DNA from: Nocardiopsis eucommiae
GTDB lineage: Bacteria; Actinomycetota; Actinomycetes; Streptosporangiales; Streptosporangiaceae
Reading direction: 5' to 3'
Assembly (NCBI GenBank): GCA_018388625.1
Contig: CP074402.1
Span: forward strand, 1,302,001 to 1,366,000
DNA: 64,000 bases
The position numbers and the translations under genes are program-made. Below are positions 9,086 to 22,082 of this stretch, in pieces. Positions within the stretch are counted from its first letter, which is position 1. Each line of letters opens with the position of its first letter. The notes beneath the pieces are model-generated. The model made no database searches and was not told the DNA's origin. It saw only the letters and a list, made by a program, of their open reading frames with translations.

Positions 9086-10115
9086 TCACGCCCAGGTCAT
9101 GTGGAGGGCGTGCTCGAAGTCCGTGTACCCGGCCCGCCGGAACGCGCCGGCCATCGGCGCGTTGCCCACGTCGGTCGCGGCCCTGATCCGGGGAACGCCC
9201 TGGTCGGCCAGGACACGGGTGCCCTCGGCCAGGAGGTCGTCGACGTAGCCGTGGCCCCGGTGCTCCGGCAGGACCGCCAGGTAGCCGATCACCGGGTTGT
9301 AGTGGTTGCGGCCGGGCGTGACGAACCCGACCGGCGCGCCGTCCGACAGGGTCGCGATCCGCCACCAGTCCGGGGGACTGACGTACCGTCCCAACTCCCG
9401 CGCGAAGTGGTGCTCGGCCTCCTCACGCGGTGTGCGGCGGGACAGGTTCTCCCGGCTGTGCGCGTCCAGGGTGCCCTCCAGGACCCGGGTCATCAGACCC
9501 AGCAGCTCCTGGGTGTCCCGGGGACGGCGGAAGGACAGGCCTGCGCTCGGCGGTGCGATCGGGGTTCCGGGGAGCCACTCCAGGCGCAGGCGCTCCACGA
9601 AGAGGCGGGAGCCGAGCCGTTCCAGGGCGGCCAACCGCTCCCGGGCCGGGCGGGCGGTCTCCGGACGTGCGGCCCAGGCGGCGGGCACGTAGCGGACGTG
9701 GTCCGGCGGGACCGCCCCCGGCGGCAGCACCCGGGGAGGGCGGCGCGCAACAGCCGTTCCAGGGTGTCCACACGGTCGTCGGAGGCGTCGTCCACGTCGA
9801 GGACGTCCAACAGGAAGGGGCGTCGTCCTCCGAGGACGCCCACCAGGCGGCCCGGGCGACGAGGCGGTCGCCGCGCAGCGCGACCCACATCCACTCCGGG
9901 CGGCGCCGACCGGAGTGGATGTCGTCGGCGAGCTCGTGGTTGAGGGTGTAGGGGAGTCGGTTGAAGAGGTCCAGCTCCGCGCACCCCGTGATCGGGCGCA
10001 GGGTGAGGCCGTGGTGTTCGGTGGTCAAAGCACACTCCGGTGGGAGGGCGCCCGAGGGGTCAGCGGTGCTCCGCCGGTCGGTGGGACTCGGGCGCGGTGG
10101 GGGTGACGGGAACAT
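9086..10115 (-). CDS. GNAT N-acetyltransferase (two frameshifts, near 9735 and 9817)
   Basis: The C-terminal GNAT domain is clear: VGFVTPGRNHYNPVIGYLAVLPEHRGHGYVDDLL with the R-G-H-G-Y coenzyme A loop, then ATDVGNAPMAGAFRRAGY. The upstream half has a PYTLNHELADD segment and a second GNAT-like fold. Adding one C near 9817 and one near 9735 joins the three frames. Two starts are possible: ATG at 10115, about 11 bases from a GGGAGGGA site, or TTG at 10028 with GGAG upstream. An ATG at 10119 has the best spacing but meets a stop after 19 codons. Substrate unknown. Confidence 0.65.
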
Positions 10116-10155
10116 GCATCGCGTTATCCCTCCCTTTCCGTGAACGTGTTCCGGC

Positions 10156-10193
10156 ACGGTGCCGGGCCCCCTTCCTATCGGACCCGGCGCCGT
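10156..10193 (-). terminator. Hairpin between the siderophore receptor gene and the acetyltransferase gene
   Basis: An 11-bp stem with one G-U pair (10156-10166 with 10183-10193) and a 16-base loop lies 28 bases beyond the stop of the siderophore-binding lipoprotein gene. Confidence 0.5.
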
Positions 10194-10220
10194 ACCGCAC
10201 GTGAGATTCGACCGGTCGCC

Positions 10221-11216
10221 CTAGGAGAGGGCCTCCCCGATGCGCGGGGCCAGGTGCTCCAGCGCGTAGGGGACGGACAGCACCGAGTTGTAGGTGACCG
10301 CGCCGCGCTCGTGCAGGGAGGTGGTGACGACGGCGTCCTCGCGCACCACGTCCAGGGACTCGAACACGCTGGCCCCCTCGGTGATGTCGAAGTCCTCGTC
10401 GTCGCTCATCACCAGCAGGAGGTCGCCGTCGAGCAGGTCCACCCGCTCGGTGGACAGTTCCACGAAGAAGTCGTCCCCGGTGTCCCGCTCGCTGATCGAC
10501 TCGGGGATGGTGAAGCCCAGCGACATGAGGAACCGGCCGCGGGCGTCGCCGGGCAGGTAGGCGCCGTACCTGCCGTCGTAGGGCAGGACGGCGGTCCCGT
10601 CGAGGCCCTCGAACTCGGGGTGGTCGGCGCGCGCCTGCTCGAAGAGCTCGTCGGTGGCCGCGTTGAGGGCGGCGCCCTCCTCGGGGCGTCCGAGCGCGGT
10701 GGCGATGATCTCCGTGGCCTCGTCGCGGGGCACGGTGTACGCGGCGACACCCTCGGGGCGGGCGATCACGGGCGCGATCTGGGAGAGGGTCTCGTAGGTG
10801 CTCGCGTCGAACCCGGCGGAGACACCGATGATGAGGTCGGGTTCGAGGCTGGCGACCTGCTCGAAGTTGGGCTCGGAGTCGGAGTCGATCCGGGTCAGTT
10901 CCGCGTCGCCGACCAGCTCGTCGGTCCACGGGCCGAGACCGGACTCGTAGAACGTGTAGCCGGTGTTGCCGACCGGCACGAGGTCCAGGGCCAGGACGGC
11001 GTCGGCGTCGGTGACACCGAGGGTGACCACGCGGGTGGGCTCCTCCTCGACGGTGGTGCTGCCGAACTCGTGCTCGATGGTCACCGGGAAGGCGCCCTCC
11101 CCGCTCCGGGACGCGGCGTCGTTCCCGGGAGAGTCGTCGGAGGTCCCGCACGCGGTGAGGGGCAGGAGGAGGACCAGGGCGCACGCGAGCGTGCGTGGGA
11201 TGGGACCGGGGGACAT
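10221..11216 (-). CDS. Iron-siderophore ABC transporter substrate-binding lipoprotein
   Basis: A 331-residue protein with lipoprotein signal (LACALVLLLPLTAC) and the FecB/FhuD-type two-lobe fold: RVVTLGVTDADAVLALDLVPVG, LEPDLIIG, YETLSQIAPVIA and the closing VPYALEHLAPRIGEALS. It binds ferric siderophore outside the membrane and hands it to an ABC importer, which is not in the window. An iron box lies 16 bases upstream of the ATG at 11216, so it is probably repressed by DmdR1/IdeR when iron is plentiful. Confidence 0.9.
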   Translation of the reverse strand: MSPGPIPRTLACALVLLLPLTACGTSDDSPGNDAASRSGEGAFPVTIEHEFGSTTVEEEPTRVVTLGVTDADAVLALDLVPVGNTGYTFYESGLGPWTDELVGDAELTRIDSDSEPNFEQVASLEPDLIIGVSAGFDASTYETLSQIAPVIARPEGVAAYTVPRDEATEIIATALGRPEEGAALNAATDELFEQARADHPEFEGLDGTAVLPYDGRYGAYLPGDARGRFLMSLGFTIPESISERDTGDDFFVELSTERVDLLDGDLLLVMSDDEDFDITEGASVFESLDVVREDAVVTTSLHERGAVTYNSVLSVPYALEHLAPRIGEALS

Positions 11217-11231
11217 GAGACTCCGTTCGGC

Positions 11232-11250
11232 TTAGGTGAGGCTCGCCTAC
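11232..11250. promoter_or_regulatory. Iron box (DmdR1/IdeR operator)
   Basis: The 19 bases TTAGGTGAGGCTCGCCTAC match the actinobacterial iron box (TTAGGTTAGGCTCACCTAA) with clear dyad symmetry. It sits directly upstream of the siderophore-binding lipoprotein gene. Confidence 0.85.
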
Positions 11251-11577
11251 CTTATCCCTGCTGGTCACCCTCGTACCGGTTCGGGGTGGTTGACAGGGCG
11301 ACTCCGGTGCCTCACCCTCGCTCCTATGGGAACCCCCTTGTCGAGTCGCCCGACCGCCCGCCGGTCCGCGCGGGCCCGTCGCGGAACGCCGGGTCTGATC
11401 CTGCGCCGTGGCCGTCTGGGTTCCCCTCCGCACTGCTGACCCTCCGGGCCCCTCGGGGCCCGTGACGCCGGTGCGTCGATCCCTCCTTCCGTGGGTAGGT
11501 GCCGAACAGCCGTGATCACCCACAGTGACCTTGCGCGATCCGCTTTGCCGTTATTTCCGACCAGAAAGGCAGGAATC
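11251..11577 (+). other. Gene-free stretch upstream of tauD-like gene, with potential RNA structure
   Basis: No convincing gene is present. A 9-bp inverted repeat, GGGCGACTC at 11296-11304 and GAGTCGCCC at 11343-11351, encloses a 38-base loop. A second GC-rich hairpin is at 11445-11462. A TTGACA is present at 11290 but without a matching -10 box at normal distance. This may be a structured leader; I do not recognise a known riboswitch class. Confidence 0.3.
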
Positions 11578-12515
11578 ATGACTCCGACCGCCGCTCCCGA
11601 GGCCGTCCGGACCCTCCGGGAGAGCTCCGCCGTGGACACCGCCCTGGTCGAGGGGCCGCGCACGCTGCGCCGCCTTCCCGAGGGCGCCGTCTCCCGTCCC
11701 TACGAACGCTTCGAGGTCCGCCCCCTGGGGGCGCTCATCGGCGCGGAGATCCACGGGATCGACCTCCGCGACGAGATCGACGAGGAGCTGCGCGCCGAGC
11801 TCAACCGCGCGCTCCTGGAGTTCAAGGTGATCTTCTTCCGCGACCAGCCCATCGACTCCGTCCGCCAGCAGGAGATCGCCCGCCTGTGGGGCGACCTGGA
11901 GACGAACCCGTTCATCGAGCGGGGCGACGACGCGCACGTCGCCCGGTTCGCCAAGGGCGAGGCCCCGCCCAGCTACGAGAACGTCTGGCACACCGACGTC
12001 ACCTGGCGCGAGGCGCCCGCCCTCGGCGCCATCCTGCGCCTGGTGGAGGTCCCGCCGGTGGGCGGCGACACCATGTGGGCGGACATGGCCGCCGCCTACG
12101 ACAACCTGCCCGACGACGTGAAGAAGCGCATCGAGGGGCGCACCGCCGTGCACGACGTGATCCCCGGGTTCGTCCGGTTCCTGGATGAGGAGCGCCTGCT
12201 GGAGTGGCAGGACCGCTTCCCGCCGGTCGAGCACCCCGTGGTGCGGGTCCACCCCGAGACCGGCCGCCGCACCCTGTTCGTGAACGTCTCCTTCACCACC
12301 CGCATCGTCGGGATGGAGAAGGGGAGAGCGACGCCCTGCTGCGCTACCTCTTCCAGCAGGCGCACACCCCCGAGTACCAGGTGCGCTTCCGGTGGGAGCG
12401 GAACTCGGTCGCGTTCTGGGACAACCGCGCCACCCAGCACTACGCGGTGAACGACTACCACCCGCACCCGCGCGTGGCCGAGCGCGTCGCGATCGTCGGC
12501 GACCGCCCCTTCTGA
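11578..12515 (+). CDS. TauD/TfdA family Fe(II)/2-oxoglutarate dioxygenase (frameshift near 12325)
   Basis: ATG at 11578 has AAAGGCAGG upstream. Family motifs are [24 protein letters not shown], and the metal ligands H-x-D in WHTDVTWRE, with the distal His in [12 protein letters not shown] and the 2-oxoglutarate Arg in RVAERVAI. Adding one G to the run near 12325 joins the two frames to about 312 residues, normal for the family. It hydroxylates a substrate with loss of CO2 from 2-oxoglutarate; taurine or another alkyl sulfonate is typical, but the substrate cannot be read from sequence. A strong hairpin follows. Confidence 0.85.
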
Positions 12516-12539
12516 CCCAGCACTGCCGCCTGACCCCGC

Positions 12540-12566
12540 GCGGGCCCCGGTCCTTCCGGGGCCCGC
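12540..12566 (+). terminator. Hairpin terminator after the TauD-like gene
   Basis: A perfect 11-bp stem (12540-12550 with 12556-12566) and 5-base loop, 24 bases after the stop codon. Confidence 0.8.
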
Positions 12567-12579
12567 ACCGGAGTGACGG

Positions 12580-12610
12580 TTGACCTCGACTCTGGTTGAG
12601 GTCCTAGCGT
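12580..12610 (+). promoter_or_regulatory. MerR-type promoter (19-bp spacer with operator dyad) for the RidA gene
   Basis: TTGACC at 12580-12585 and TAGCGT at 12605-12610 are separated by 19 bases, the elongated spacing that MerR-family activators correct. The spacer region carries the dyad GACCTCGAC-TCTG-GTTGAGGTC (12582-12603, one mismatch). The layout resembles SoxR/MerR targets. Transcription would start about 25-30 bases before the RidA ATG. Confidence 0.6.
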
Positions 12611-12644
12611 GGAACCGTCGGCATCCTCCACGGAAGGGCCCACC

Positions 12645-13037
12645 ATGCGACGCACGGCGATCAATCCCTGGACCTACCCGGAGGGCATGGACCAGGGGAT
12701 CCTTGTCGAGGGACACCAGCGGCTGCTCTTCGTCAGCGGGCAGTGCTCCGTCTCCGCCACGGGGGAGTCACTGCACCCGGGGGACATGGCCGCCCAGACG
12801 GCGGCGGCCCTCGACAACGTCGAGACGGTGCTGCGCGCGGCGGGCATGGGCCCGGCCGACATCGTGCGGATGAACACCTACGTCACCGACGTCGACACCT
12901 TCTTCGCCGAGGCCGGGGAGATGATGGCCGAGCGCCTGGGCGCCTACGACATCCGTCCTCCCGGGGTCTGCGCCGAGGTCACCCGCCTGGGCCGTCCCGA
13001 ACTCCTCGTGGAGCTGGAGGCCTTCGCCGCGAACTGA
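12645..13037 (+). CDS. RidA family reactive-intermediate deaminase-like protein
   Basis: ATG at 12645 follows GGAAGGG. The 130-residue protein has the Rid fold signature: RLLFVSGQCSVSATGESLHPGDMAAQTAAALDNVETVLRAAG and VRMNTYVTDVDTFF, ending with a PELLVELEAFA strand. RidA proteins hydrolyse reactive imines or enamines from PLP enzymes; related subfamilies have other roles, and the usual catalytic Arg region reads VCAEVTRLGRPELLVE, so Arg is present. It is a single-gene transcript behind a MerR-type promoter, suggesting induction by a small molecule or redox stress. Confidence 0.8.
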   Translation: MRRTAINPWTYPEGMDQGILVEGHQRLLFVSGQCSVSATGESLHPGDMAAQTAAALDNVETVLRAAGMGPADIVRMNTYVTDVDTFFAEAGEMMAERLGAYDIRPPGVCAEVTRLGRPELLVELEAFAAN

Positions 13038-13135
13038 CCGGCAGGCTCGCGGGTGTGAAGAGGAACCGCGCGGCCGGGCGATCGCCGAGTTCGTCTCCGA
13101 CGCCCCCGTGGCGGCGGAACCGAGTTCGAGTCGCC

Positions 13136-13167
13136 GTCGGGACGGCCGCCCCCAGCGGCGGCCCCGA
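13136..13167 (-). terminator. Imperfect hairpin after the symporter gene
   Basis: Arms around 13136-13150 and 13157-13168 pair imperfectly (GGCCGCC with GGCGGCC, flanked by GTCGG with CCGAC). It lies between converging genes ending at 13037 and 13179. Confidence 0.35.
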
Positions 13168-13178
13168 CGCCCGCGAAC

Positions 13179-14712
13179 TCAGGCCGCGGGGCTCGGTCCG
13201 TCCTCACGGGCGACCGGAGCGGCCGACTCCCCGGGGGCGTCGGGCGCGTCGGCGTCCGCCGAGGGCGCGTCGTCCGGGTGCCGGCGCGACAGCAGGTAGC
13301 CGAGTCCCAGCACGATGCCCGTGCCGATCGCCGTGTACCAGGTGAACCCGATCAGCCCCGGCTGGAAGAGGAACAGCCAGGACATGGTCGCAACCGCCGC
13401 GCCGAAGGCCAGGATCGCGTCGGTCTGCCGTGCCCGGCGCACCCACAGCCCCAGGAAGAACGCGCCGAGCAGGCCGCCGTAGGTCAGGCTCGCCACGGAC
13501 AACCCCAGTTCGACCACCGGGTTGTCGGTGCCGGTGAAGAACGCCGCCACCACGACGAACACCAGCCCCCAACCGAGCGTGAACAGTCGGCTCAGCCGCA
13601 GGGCCCGGGCGTCGGGCAGGCTCCGGCGGGAGAACTGCTGGTAGAGGTCGGCCATGGTCGAGGAGGAGAGCGCCGACAGCGACGAGGACAGGGTGCTCAT
13701 CGCGGCCGCCATGATCCCGGCCAGCAGCAGCCCCGCCACCCCGGGGGCAGGCCCTCGACGATGAACACGGGGAAGAGCTCGTCGGAGGTGCCGAGTCCGA
13801 GCTGGGCCACCGTGGCCGCCTCGAAGTACGAGTACAGGGCCAGGCCCACGGTCAGGAACAGCGCGAACTGGAGGAACACCACCACGCCGCTGACGATCAC
13901 CGCCTTCTGGGCGTCCCGCAGGCTCCGACATCCCAGCAGGCGCTGCACGACGATCTGGTCGGCCCCGTGCGAGGCCGTGGACAGCAGGGCGCCGCCCACC
14001 AGGGCCGTGACCGTGGCGTAGGGAGCGGAGACCGGGTTCGAGGTGAGGTCCAGGAACTGGGTCTTCCCGGCGTCGGCCGCCACCGCCAGGAAGTTCACGT
14101 CCAGGCTGGAGGCGATCACGACCAACGAGACCACGCCGCCCACCACGTACACGCCCATCTGGAGCACGTCCACCCAGACCACGGCCCTGATCCCGCCCAC
14201 CAGGGTGTAGAGGATCGTGACCACGCCGAGGACCGCCACGATCACGAAGTACGAGGCGTCCAGCCCGAGGGAGTCCAGGATGATCTTCATGGGGATGGCC
14301 GCCGCGAACAGCCGGACCCCGTCGGCGAGCAGACGGGTGAACAGGAACGTGACCGCGGCGGTGCTCTGCATGCCCCGCCCGAACCGGAGCCCCAGGTAGG
14401 CGTAGGCGGTGGTCATCTCGCCCCGGTAGTAGCGGGGAGCAGCAGGAACGCCACGACCACGCGCCCGATCAGGTAGCCCACCGCCACCTGGAGGAACGTG
14501 ACGTTGCCGAGGTAGGCCACCCCGGGGACGCTGATCACGGTCAGGGCGCTCGTCTCGGTCGCCACCACCGACAGGCACACCGCCCACCAGGGCAGCTGTC
14601 GGCTGCCGATGAAGTAGTCCCGGACGTCGCGCTGGCGCCCGGACAGGCGCAGCCCCAGCCAGGCCGAGGCCAGCAGGTACACCGCGATGACGACGAGGTC
14701 GATGGTCTGCAC
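13179..14712 (-). CDS. Sodium:solute symporter family protein (frameshifts near 13742 and 14440)
   Basis: GTG at 14712 follows AGGAGG. Joining three frames by adding one base near 14440 and one near 13742 gives about 511 residues with 13 or so hydrophobic helices. SSS signatures are YFIGSRQLPWWAVCLSVVATETSALTVI, ILYTLVGGIRAVVWVDVLQMGVY and GIMAAAMSTLSSSLSALSSSTMADLY. The family imports sugars, amino acids or other solutes with Na+. It starts 44 bases after the anmK stop, so the two genes are probably one transcript; an anhydro-muropeptide sugar is a reasonable guess for its substrate. Confidence 0.85.
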
Positions 14713-14755
14713 TGCGTCCTCCTGGGGGTTCCTGGGGGCTTCGGGCGCGCGGGGC

Positions 14756-15957
14756 TCAGCCGCCCGGTGCCTCCACGTGGAGGCGACGCGGGGCGGCGAC
14801 GGCGGGCTCGGGCAGGCGCACCGGTCGGCCGCCCGGGGTAATCCGCCCGGCCACCGGGGCCCGGCGGGCACCCGTGCAGTCCGGGACCGACCCGGCCAGC
14901 CCGTGCCAGCTCAGGAACCCGATCAGCGCGAACAGGTACGCCTCCTTGGCGTCTCCGTCGAGGCCGACCCGTTCCGTGGTGTCCAGCCGCGCGGGGGACA
15001 GGCGCGCGGCCAGCCGTTCCATGAGTACCGGGTTGCGGGTGCCGCCGCCGGAGGCGAGCACCTCCGTGACCCCGAAGGGTTCCAGGGCTTCCGCGACGGT
15101 GACGGCGGTGAGCTCCACGAGCGTCGCGAGCAGGTCGCCGTCGGTGAGCTGGGCCCCGTCCGAGGGACGCCCGACGTACCCGAGCGCCTCCTCCAGGTAG
15201 TCGGGCCCGAACAGTTCCACCCCGGTCGTCTTGGGCGCGGGCAACCGGTAGTAGGGCTCGGCCAGCAGGTGTTCCAGCAGGCCGGGGTCGGGGCGCCCGG
15301 TCCGGGCCAGTGCGCCGTCGACGTCGAGGTCGGCCCGCCCGTCCGTGACCAGGCGCACGGCTGAGTCGATCAGCGCGTTGGCGGGCCCGGTGTCGAAGGC
15401 GCGGGGCGGCAGCCCGTCGCGCACCACGGTCACGTTGGCGATGCCGCCGAGGTTGAGCGCCGCGGTGGGCTCGTCGCGGCCCCCGAGCAGCAACAGGTCC
15501 AGGGTGCTCGCCAGCGGGGCGCCCTGGCCTCCGGCGGCCACGTCGGCCACGCGCAGGTCCGACACCACGGGCAGCCCGGTGGCCTCCGCGATCCATGCGG
15601 GCTGGCCGAGCTGGAGGGTGCCGAGCACGGTGGTGCCCTCGGTCCAGTGGAAGAGGGTCTGACCGTGCGAGGCGACCAGGTCGGCCCGGCCGTCCGCGAA
15701 CTCCTCGATCCCCCTCCGTGCCGCCGCCGCGAACTCCTGGCCGATCCGGGTGTCCAGCTGGCAGACGGTCTCCATCGTGGTGGCGGCGGGCGGCAGGGCG
15801 CCACGGATCGCCTCGCGCAGGGAGTCGGAGTAGGGGGTGGTGCCGAACCCCAGGGGGCCAGCCGGAGCAGGGAACCGTCCTCCTCCAGTTCGAGGCGGGC
15901 GGCGGCGACGTCGATCCCGTCCGCCGAGGTCCCGGAGGACACACCGATGACGATCAT
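14756..15957 (-). CDS. anmK: Anhydro-N-acetylmuramic acid kinase (frameshift near 15857)
   Basis: The protein starts MIVIGVSSGTSADGIDVA, the phosphate-binding loop of AnmK, and continues with DLVASHGQTLFHW, TLQLGQPAWIAEATGLPVVSDLR, AALNLGGIANVTVV, FDTGPANALIDSAV and VLASGGGTRNPVLMERL. About 400 residues after adding one C or G near 15857. AnmK converts 1,6-anhydro-MurNAc plus ATP to MurNAc 6-phosphate in cell-wall recycling. It precedes the symporter gene in the same direction, which suggests uptake and use of peptidoglycan sugars as a unit. Confidence 0.9.
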
Positions 15958-16095
15958 GCGGCTCCTGAGGCAGGGGTGCAGGGGGCGGGCGGGAGCCCGT
16001 CCGAGGAAGGTACCCCGCGCGCCCCGTCCCGTCACCCGGGCGGGGGCCTCCGTCCGGCCCGGACGGGGAGCTCCGTCCGGGGCGGACCCGGCGGC

Positions 16096-16266
16096 TCAGC
16101 GGCGTCTGCGGGGTGAGCTGCTCCCGAACCCGGCCAGGTGCAGGGCGAGGAAGAGCAGTCCGGTCAGGGCGAGGGTGGTCGTCGTCACGATCCCCTCGAT
16201 GTTCAGACCGAGGATCTCGAAGAGGACGGCGATGCCGAACAGCACTGCGGCGACGGTGGCGAACAC
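16096..16266 (-). CDS. Small membrane protein, 56 residues, unknown function
   Basis: GTG at 16266 lies four bases after GGAGG and opens a 57-codon frame ending TGA at 16096. The product begins VFATVAAVLFGIAVLF and has a second hydrophobic stretch TLALTGLLFLALHLAGF, so two membrane helices are likely, followed by a short Arg-rich tail. The short loop LGLNIEG connects them. It stands alone between anmK and argG. I do not recognise the family; similar two-helix proteins are common in actinomycetes. Confidence 0.6.
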   Translation of the reverse strand: MFATVAAVLFGIAVLFEILGLNIEGIVTTTTLALTGLLFLALHLAGFGSSSPRRRR

Positions 16267-16373
16267 TGTGCCTCCAGGGGGCGTGCGGGCACTGGCTTGG
16301 TGGGGGTGTACCCCTGATCCGTCGCGTGAACCGCCGAGAACCCGCCCTGGCCACGGGCGTGGTCAGAGCACCA

Positions 16374-17859
<1,486 letters not shown>

Positions 17860-17897
17860 GACACAGTCGACCGAACACCCGACCCCACAGCGGGTCC

Positions 17898-17924
17898 AGG
17901 CCCCTCTCCGACGGAGAGGGGCCT
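17898..17924 (+). terminator. argG terminator
   Basis: A perfect 12-bp stem (17898-17909 with 17913-17924), 3-base loop, followed by TTTCGTC. Confidence 0.85.
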
Positions 17925-17964
17925 TTCGTCGTTCCGGGGCGCTACAGCGGATCGACTCCATCAT

Positions 17965-18000
17965 TTGACTAATTCCAGAAAAGGCGGCAGACTCCGGACC
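17965..18000 (+). promoter_or_regulatory. furA-katG promoter, leaderless, with Fur-type dyad
   Basis: TTGACT at 17965-17970 lies 35 bases from the furA ATG, the spacing expected for a leaderless transcript as known for mycobacterial and Streptomyces furA homologues. The -35 region overlaps a partial dyad, TT-n4-AATT-n4-AA (17965-17980), a plausible autoregulatory site. Confidence 0.5.
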
Positions 18001-20688
<2,688 letters not shown>

Positions 20689-20769
20689 TTCGACCCCGGG
20701 CGCGTCCCGAGGAGTGGCCCCGGGTGCCCGGAGTTCCCGGGGGCGGACCCCTCGGACGCCGCCCGCGTC

Positions 20770-20799
20770 ACCGGCCCGACCCTCACCGGTCGGGCCGGT
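20770..20799. terminator. Hairpin between katG and the phosphatase gene
   Basis: A perfect 12-bp stem (20770-20781 with 20788-20799) and 6-base loop. It overlaps the last codons of the leftward phosphatase gene and probably ends katG transcription. Confidence 0.7.
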
Positions 20800-21470
20800 T
20801 TCCTGTGTCCGGCTCCCGCACGGGCCACTCCACGCACTCCACGCGGTCCGGTCCCGGGAGCCGCTCCCGCAGCCGCTCGGCGGCCCCGCCGCCCATGTTG
20901 ACCAGGTACGCCACCCGCCCGAGGTCCAGCATCGCCGCGTCGGAGGCACTGTCCCCGTAGGCGGCCGCGACCTCCCCGAACCCCGGCCTCGGCGGCCATC
21001 GCGGGTTTGCGGGCGCCGTGGCAGTGCCGCTCCGCGACCAGACCGCCCCACGCGCGCCGGAGGGTCGAGGCCACCACGCGCACGCGGGGGTCGATCTCCC
21101 GGCACAGGGGCACCGCGAGCCGGTCCGCGCATGCGGTCACCACCGCCACGTCGTCGCCCGCTTCGAGGTGCGCGGCCAGCGCGGCGGCGCCGTCCGGTCT
21201 CAGCCGCTCCCGCACGTCCAGCTCCCGCACGTGGTCCCGGACGATTCGGTCCAGACGGGCCTCGCCCACACCGACCGTGCCCGCCCACAGCAGGAGTGAT
21301 CCGGCGTGCACCCGCCAGGACGGGCGCGCGAACGCCACCGCGACCAGCGGTGACAGCGCCACCGCACCCGCCACACGCAACGGCGAGCGTGCGAGGAGGC
21401 GCAGGGTGAACCGCGTGAACGAGTCGTGGTCGATCAGGGTGTCGTCGAGGTCGAACAGTGCCCAGGCCAT
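20783..21470 (-). CDS. HAD-superfamily (SerB-like) hydrolase (frameshift near 20985)
   Basis: Starts MAWALFDLDDTLIDHDSFTRF, with the HAD nucleophile motif DxDxT. Motif II is in DDVAVVTACADRL and the conserved Lys in ARKPAM. Removing one G near 20985 gives GFGEVAAAYGDSASDAAML, the acidic motif with the metal-binding Asp residues, and an end at 20783, about 228 residues. This pattern fits the HAD-IB phosphoserine phosphatase-like group. A central hydrophobic region (AVALSPLVAVAFA) is usual for this subgroup. Substrate unknown. Confidence 0.8.
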
Positions 21471-21479
21471 GGCGGGTCC

Positions 21480-22082
21480 TCAGAGCCAGTCGTGCTCCCG
21501 CGCGTACCGGGCCGCCTCGTGCCGGGTCCGCGTCTGCGTCTTGCGCATCGCGTTCGAGAGGTAGTTGCGCACCGTGCCCTCGGCCAGGTGCAGGCGGGCG
21601 GCGGTGTCGGCGGCCGAGTACCCGTCCCTGGTGGCGCGCAGCACGTCGATCTCCCGTTCGGTGAGCGGGCAGTCGTCGATCACGGCCAGCGCGGACACGT
21701 CCGGGTCCACCCAACGCTTGCCCCCGTGCAGGGTGCCGATCACCGACGTGATGTGCGCGGGATCGGCCGACTTGCTCACGAACCCCTGCACACCGAGCCG
21801 GAGCGCCCGGCGCAGCACACCGGGGCGGGCGTGCCGGGTCAGCATCAGGATCACCTGGTCCGGCAGCTCCCGGCGGATGCGGTCCACCGCGCCGAGCCCG
21901 TCCACACCCGGCATCTCCAGGTCGATGACGAGCACGTCGGGGCGGTGCTCCAGGGTCGCGGCCACGGCCGACTCGCCGTCGTGGGCCTCGGCCAGGACGG
22001 TGATCTCGCCCTCCAGCGGGAGCAGGGCCGCCAGCGCCTTGCGCAGCAGGGCCTCGTCGTCGGCGAGTACCACGGTGATCAT
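21480..22082 (-). CDS. LuxR-type response regulator (DesR/NarL family)
   Basis: A 200-residue protein: receiver domain MITVVLADDEALLRKALAALL with phosphoacceptor Asp in VLVIDLEMPGVDG, Lys in GFVSKSADP, and a C-terminal helix-turn-helix LTEREIDVLRATRDGYSAADTAARLHLAEGTVRNYLSNAMRK. Its ATG overlaps the stop of the sensor kinase gene (ATGA), so the two are translated together. It likely activates the divergent ABC exporter genes. Confidence 0.93.
   Translation of the reverse strand: MITVVLADDEALLRKALAALLPLEGEITVLAEAHDGESAVAATLEHRPDVLVIDLEMPGVDGLGAVDRIRRELPDQVILMLTRHARPGVLRRALRLGVQGFVSKSADPAHITSVIGTLHGGKRWVDPDVSALAVIDDCPLTEREIDVLRATRDGYSAADTAARLHLAEGTVRNYLSNAMRKTQTRTRHEAARYAREHDWL

Noticed and set aside
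10060-10119. 19-codon frame from ATG 10119 with an excellent ribosome site (MHVPVTPTAPESHRP)
   Set aside because: It may be a leader peptide, but it overlaps the acetyltransferase start in another frame and, given the many frameshifts, could simply be its displaced N-terminus. Not listed as a gene.
11290-11330. TTGACA as -35 of a tauD promoter
   Set aside because: No -10-like hexamer lies 16-19 bases downstream.
10060-11523. 487-codon leftward open frame over the siderophore receptor gene
   Set aside because: Arg/Pro-rich shadow in another frame of the same strand as a clear FecB-type lipoprotein gene.
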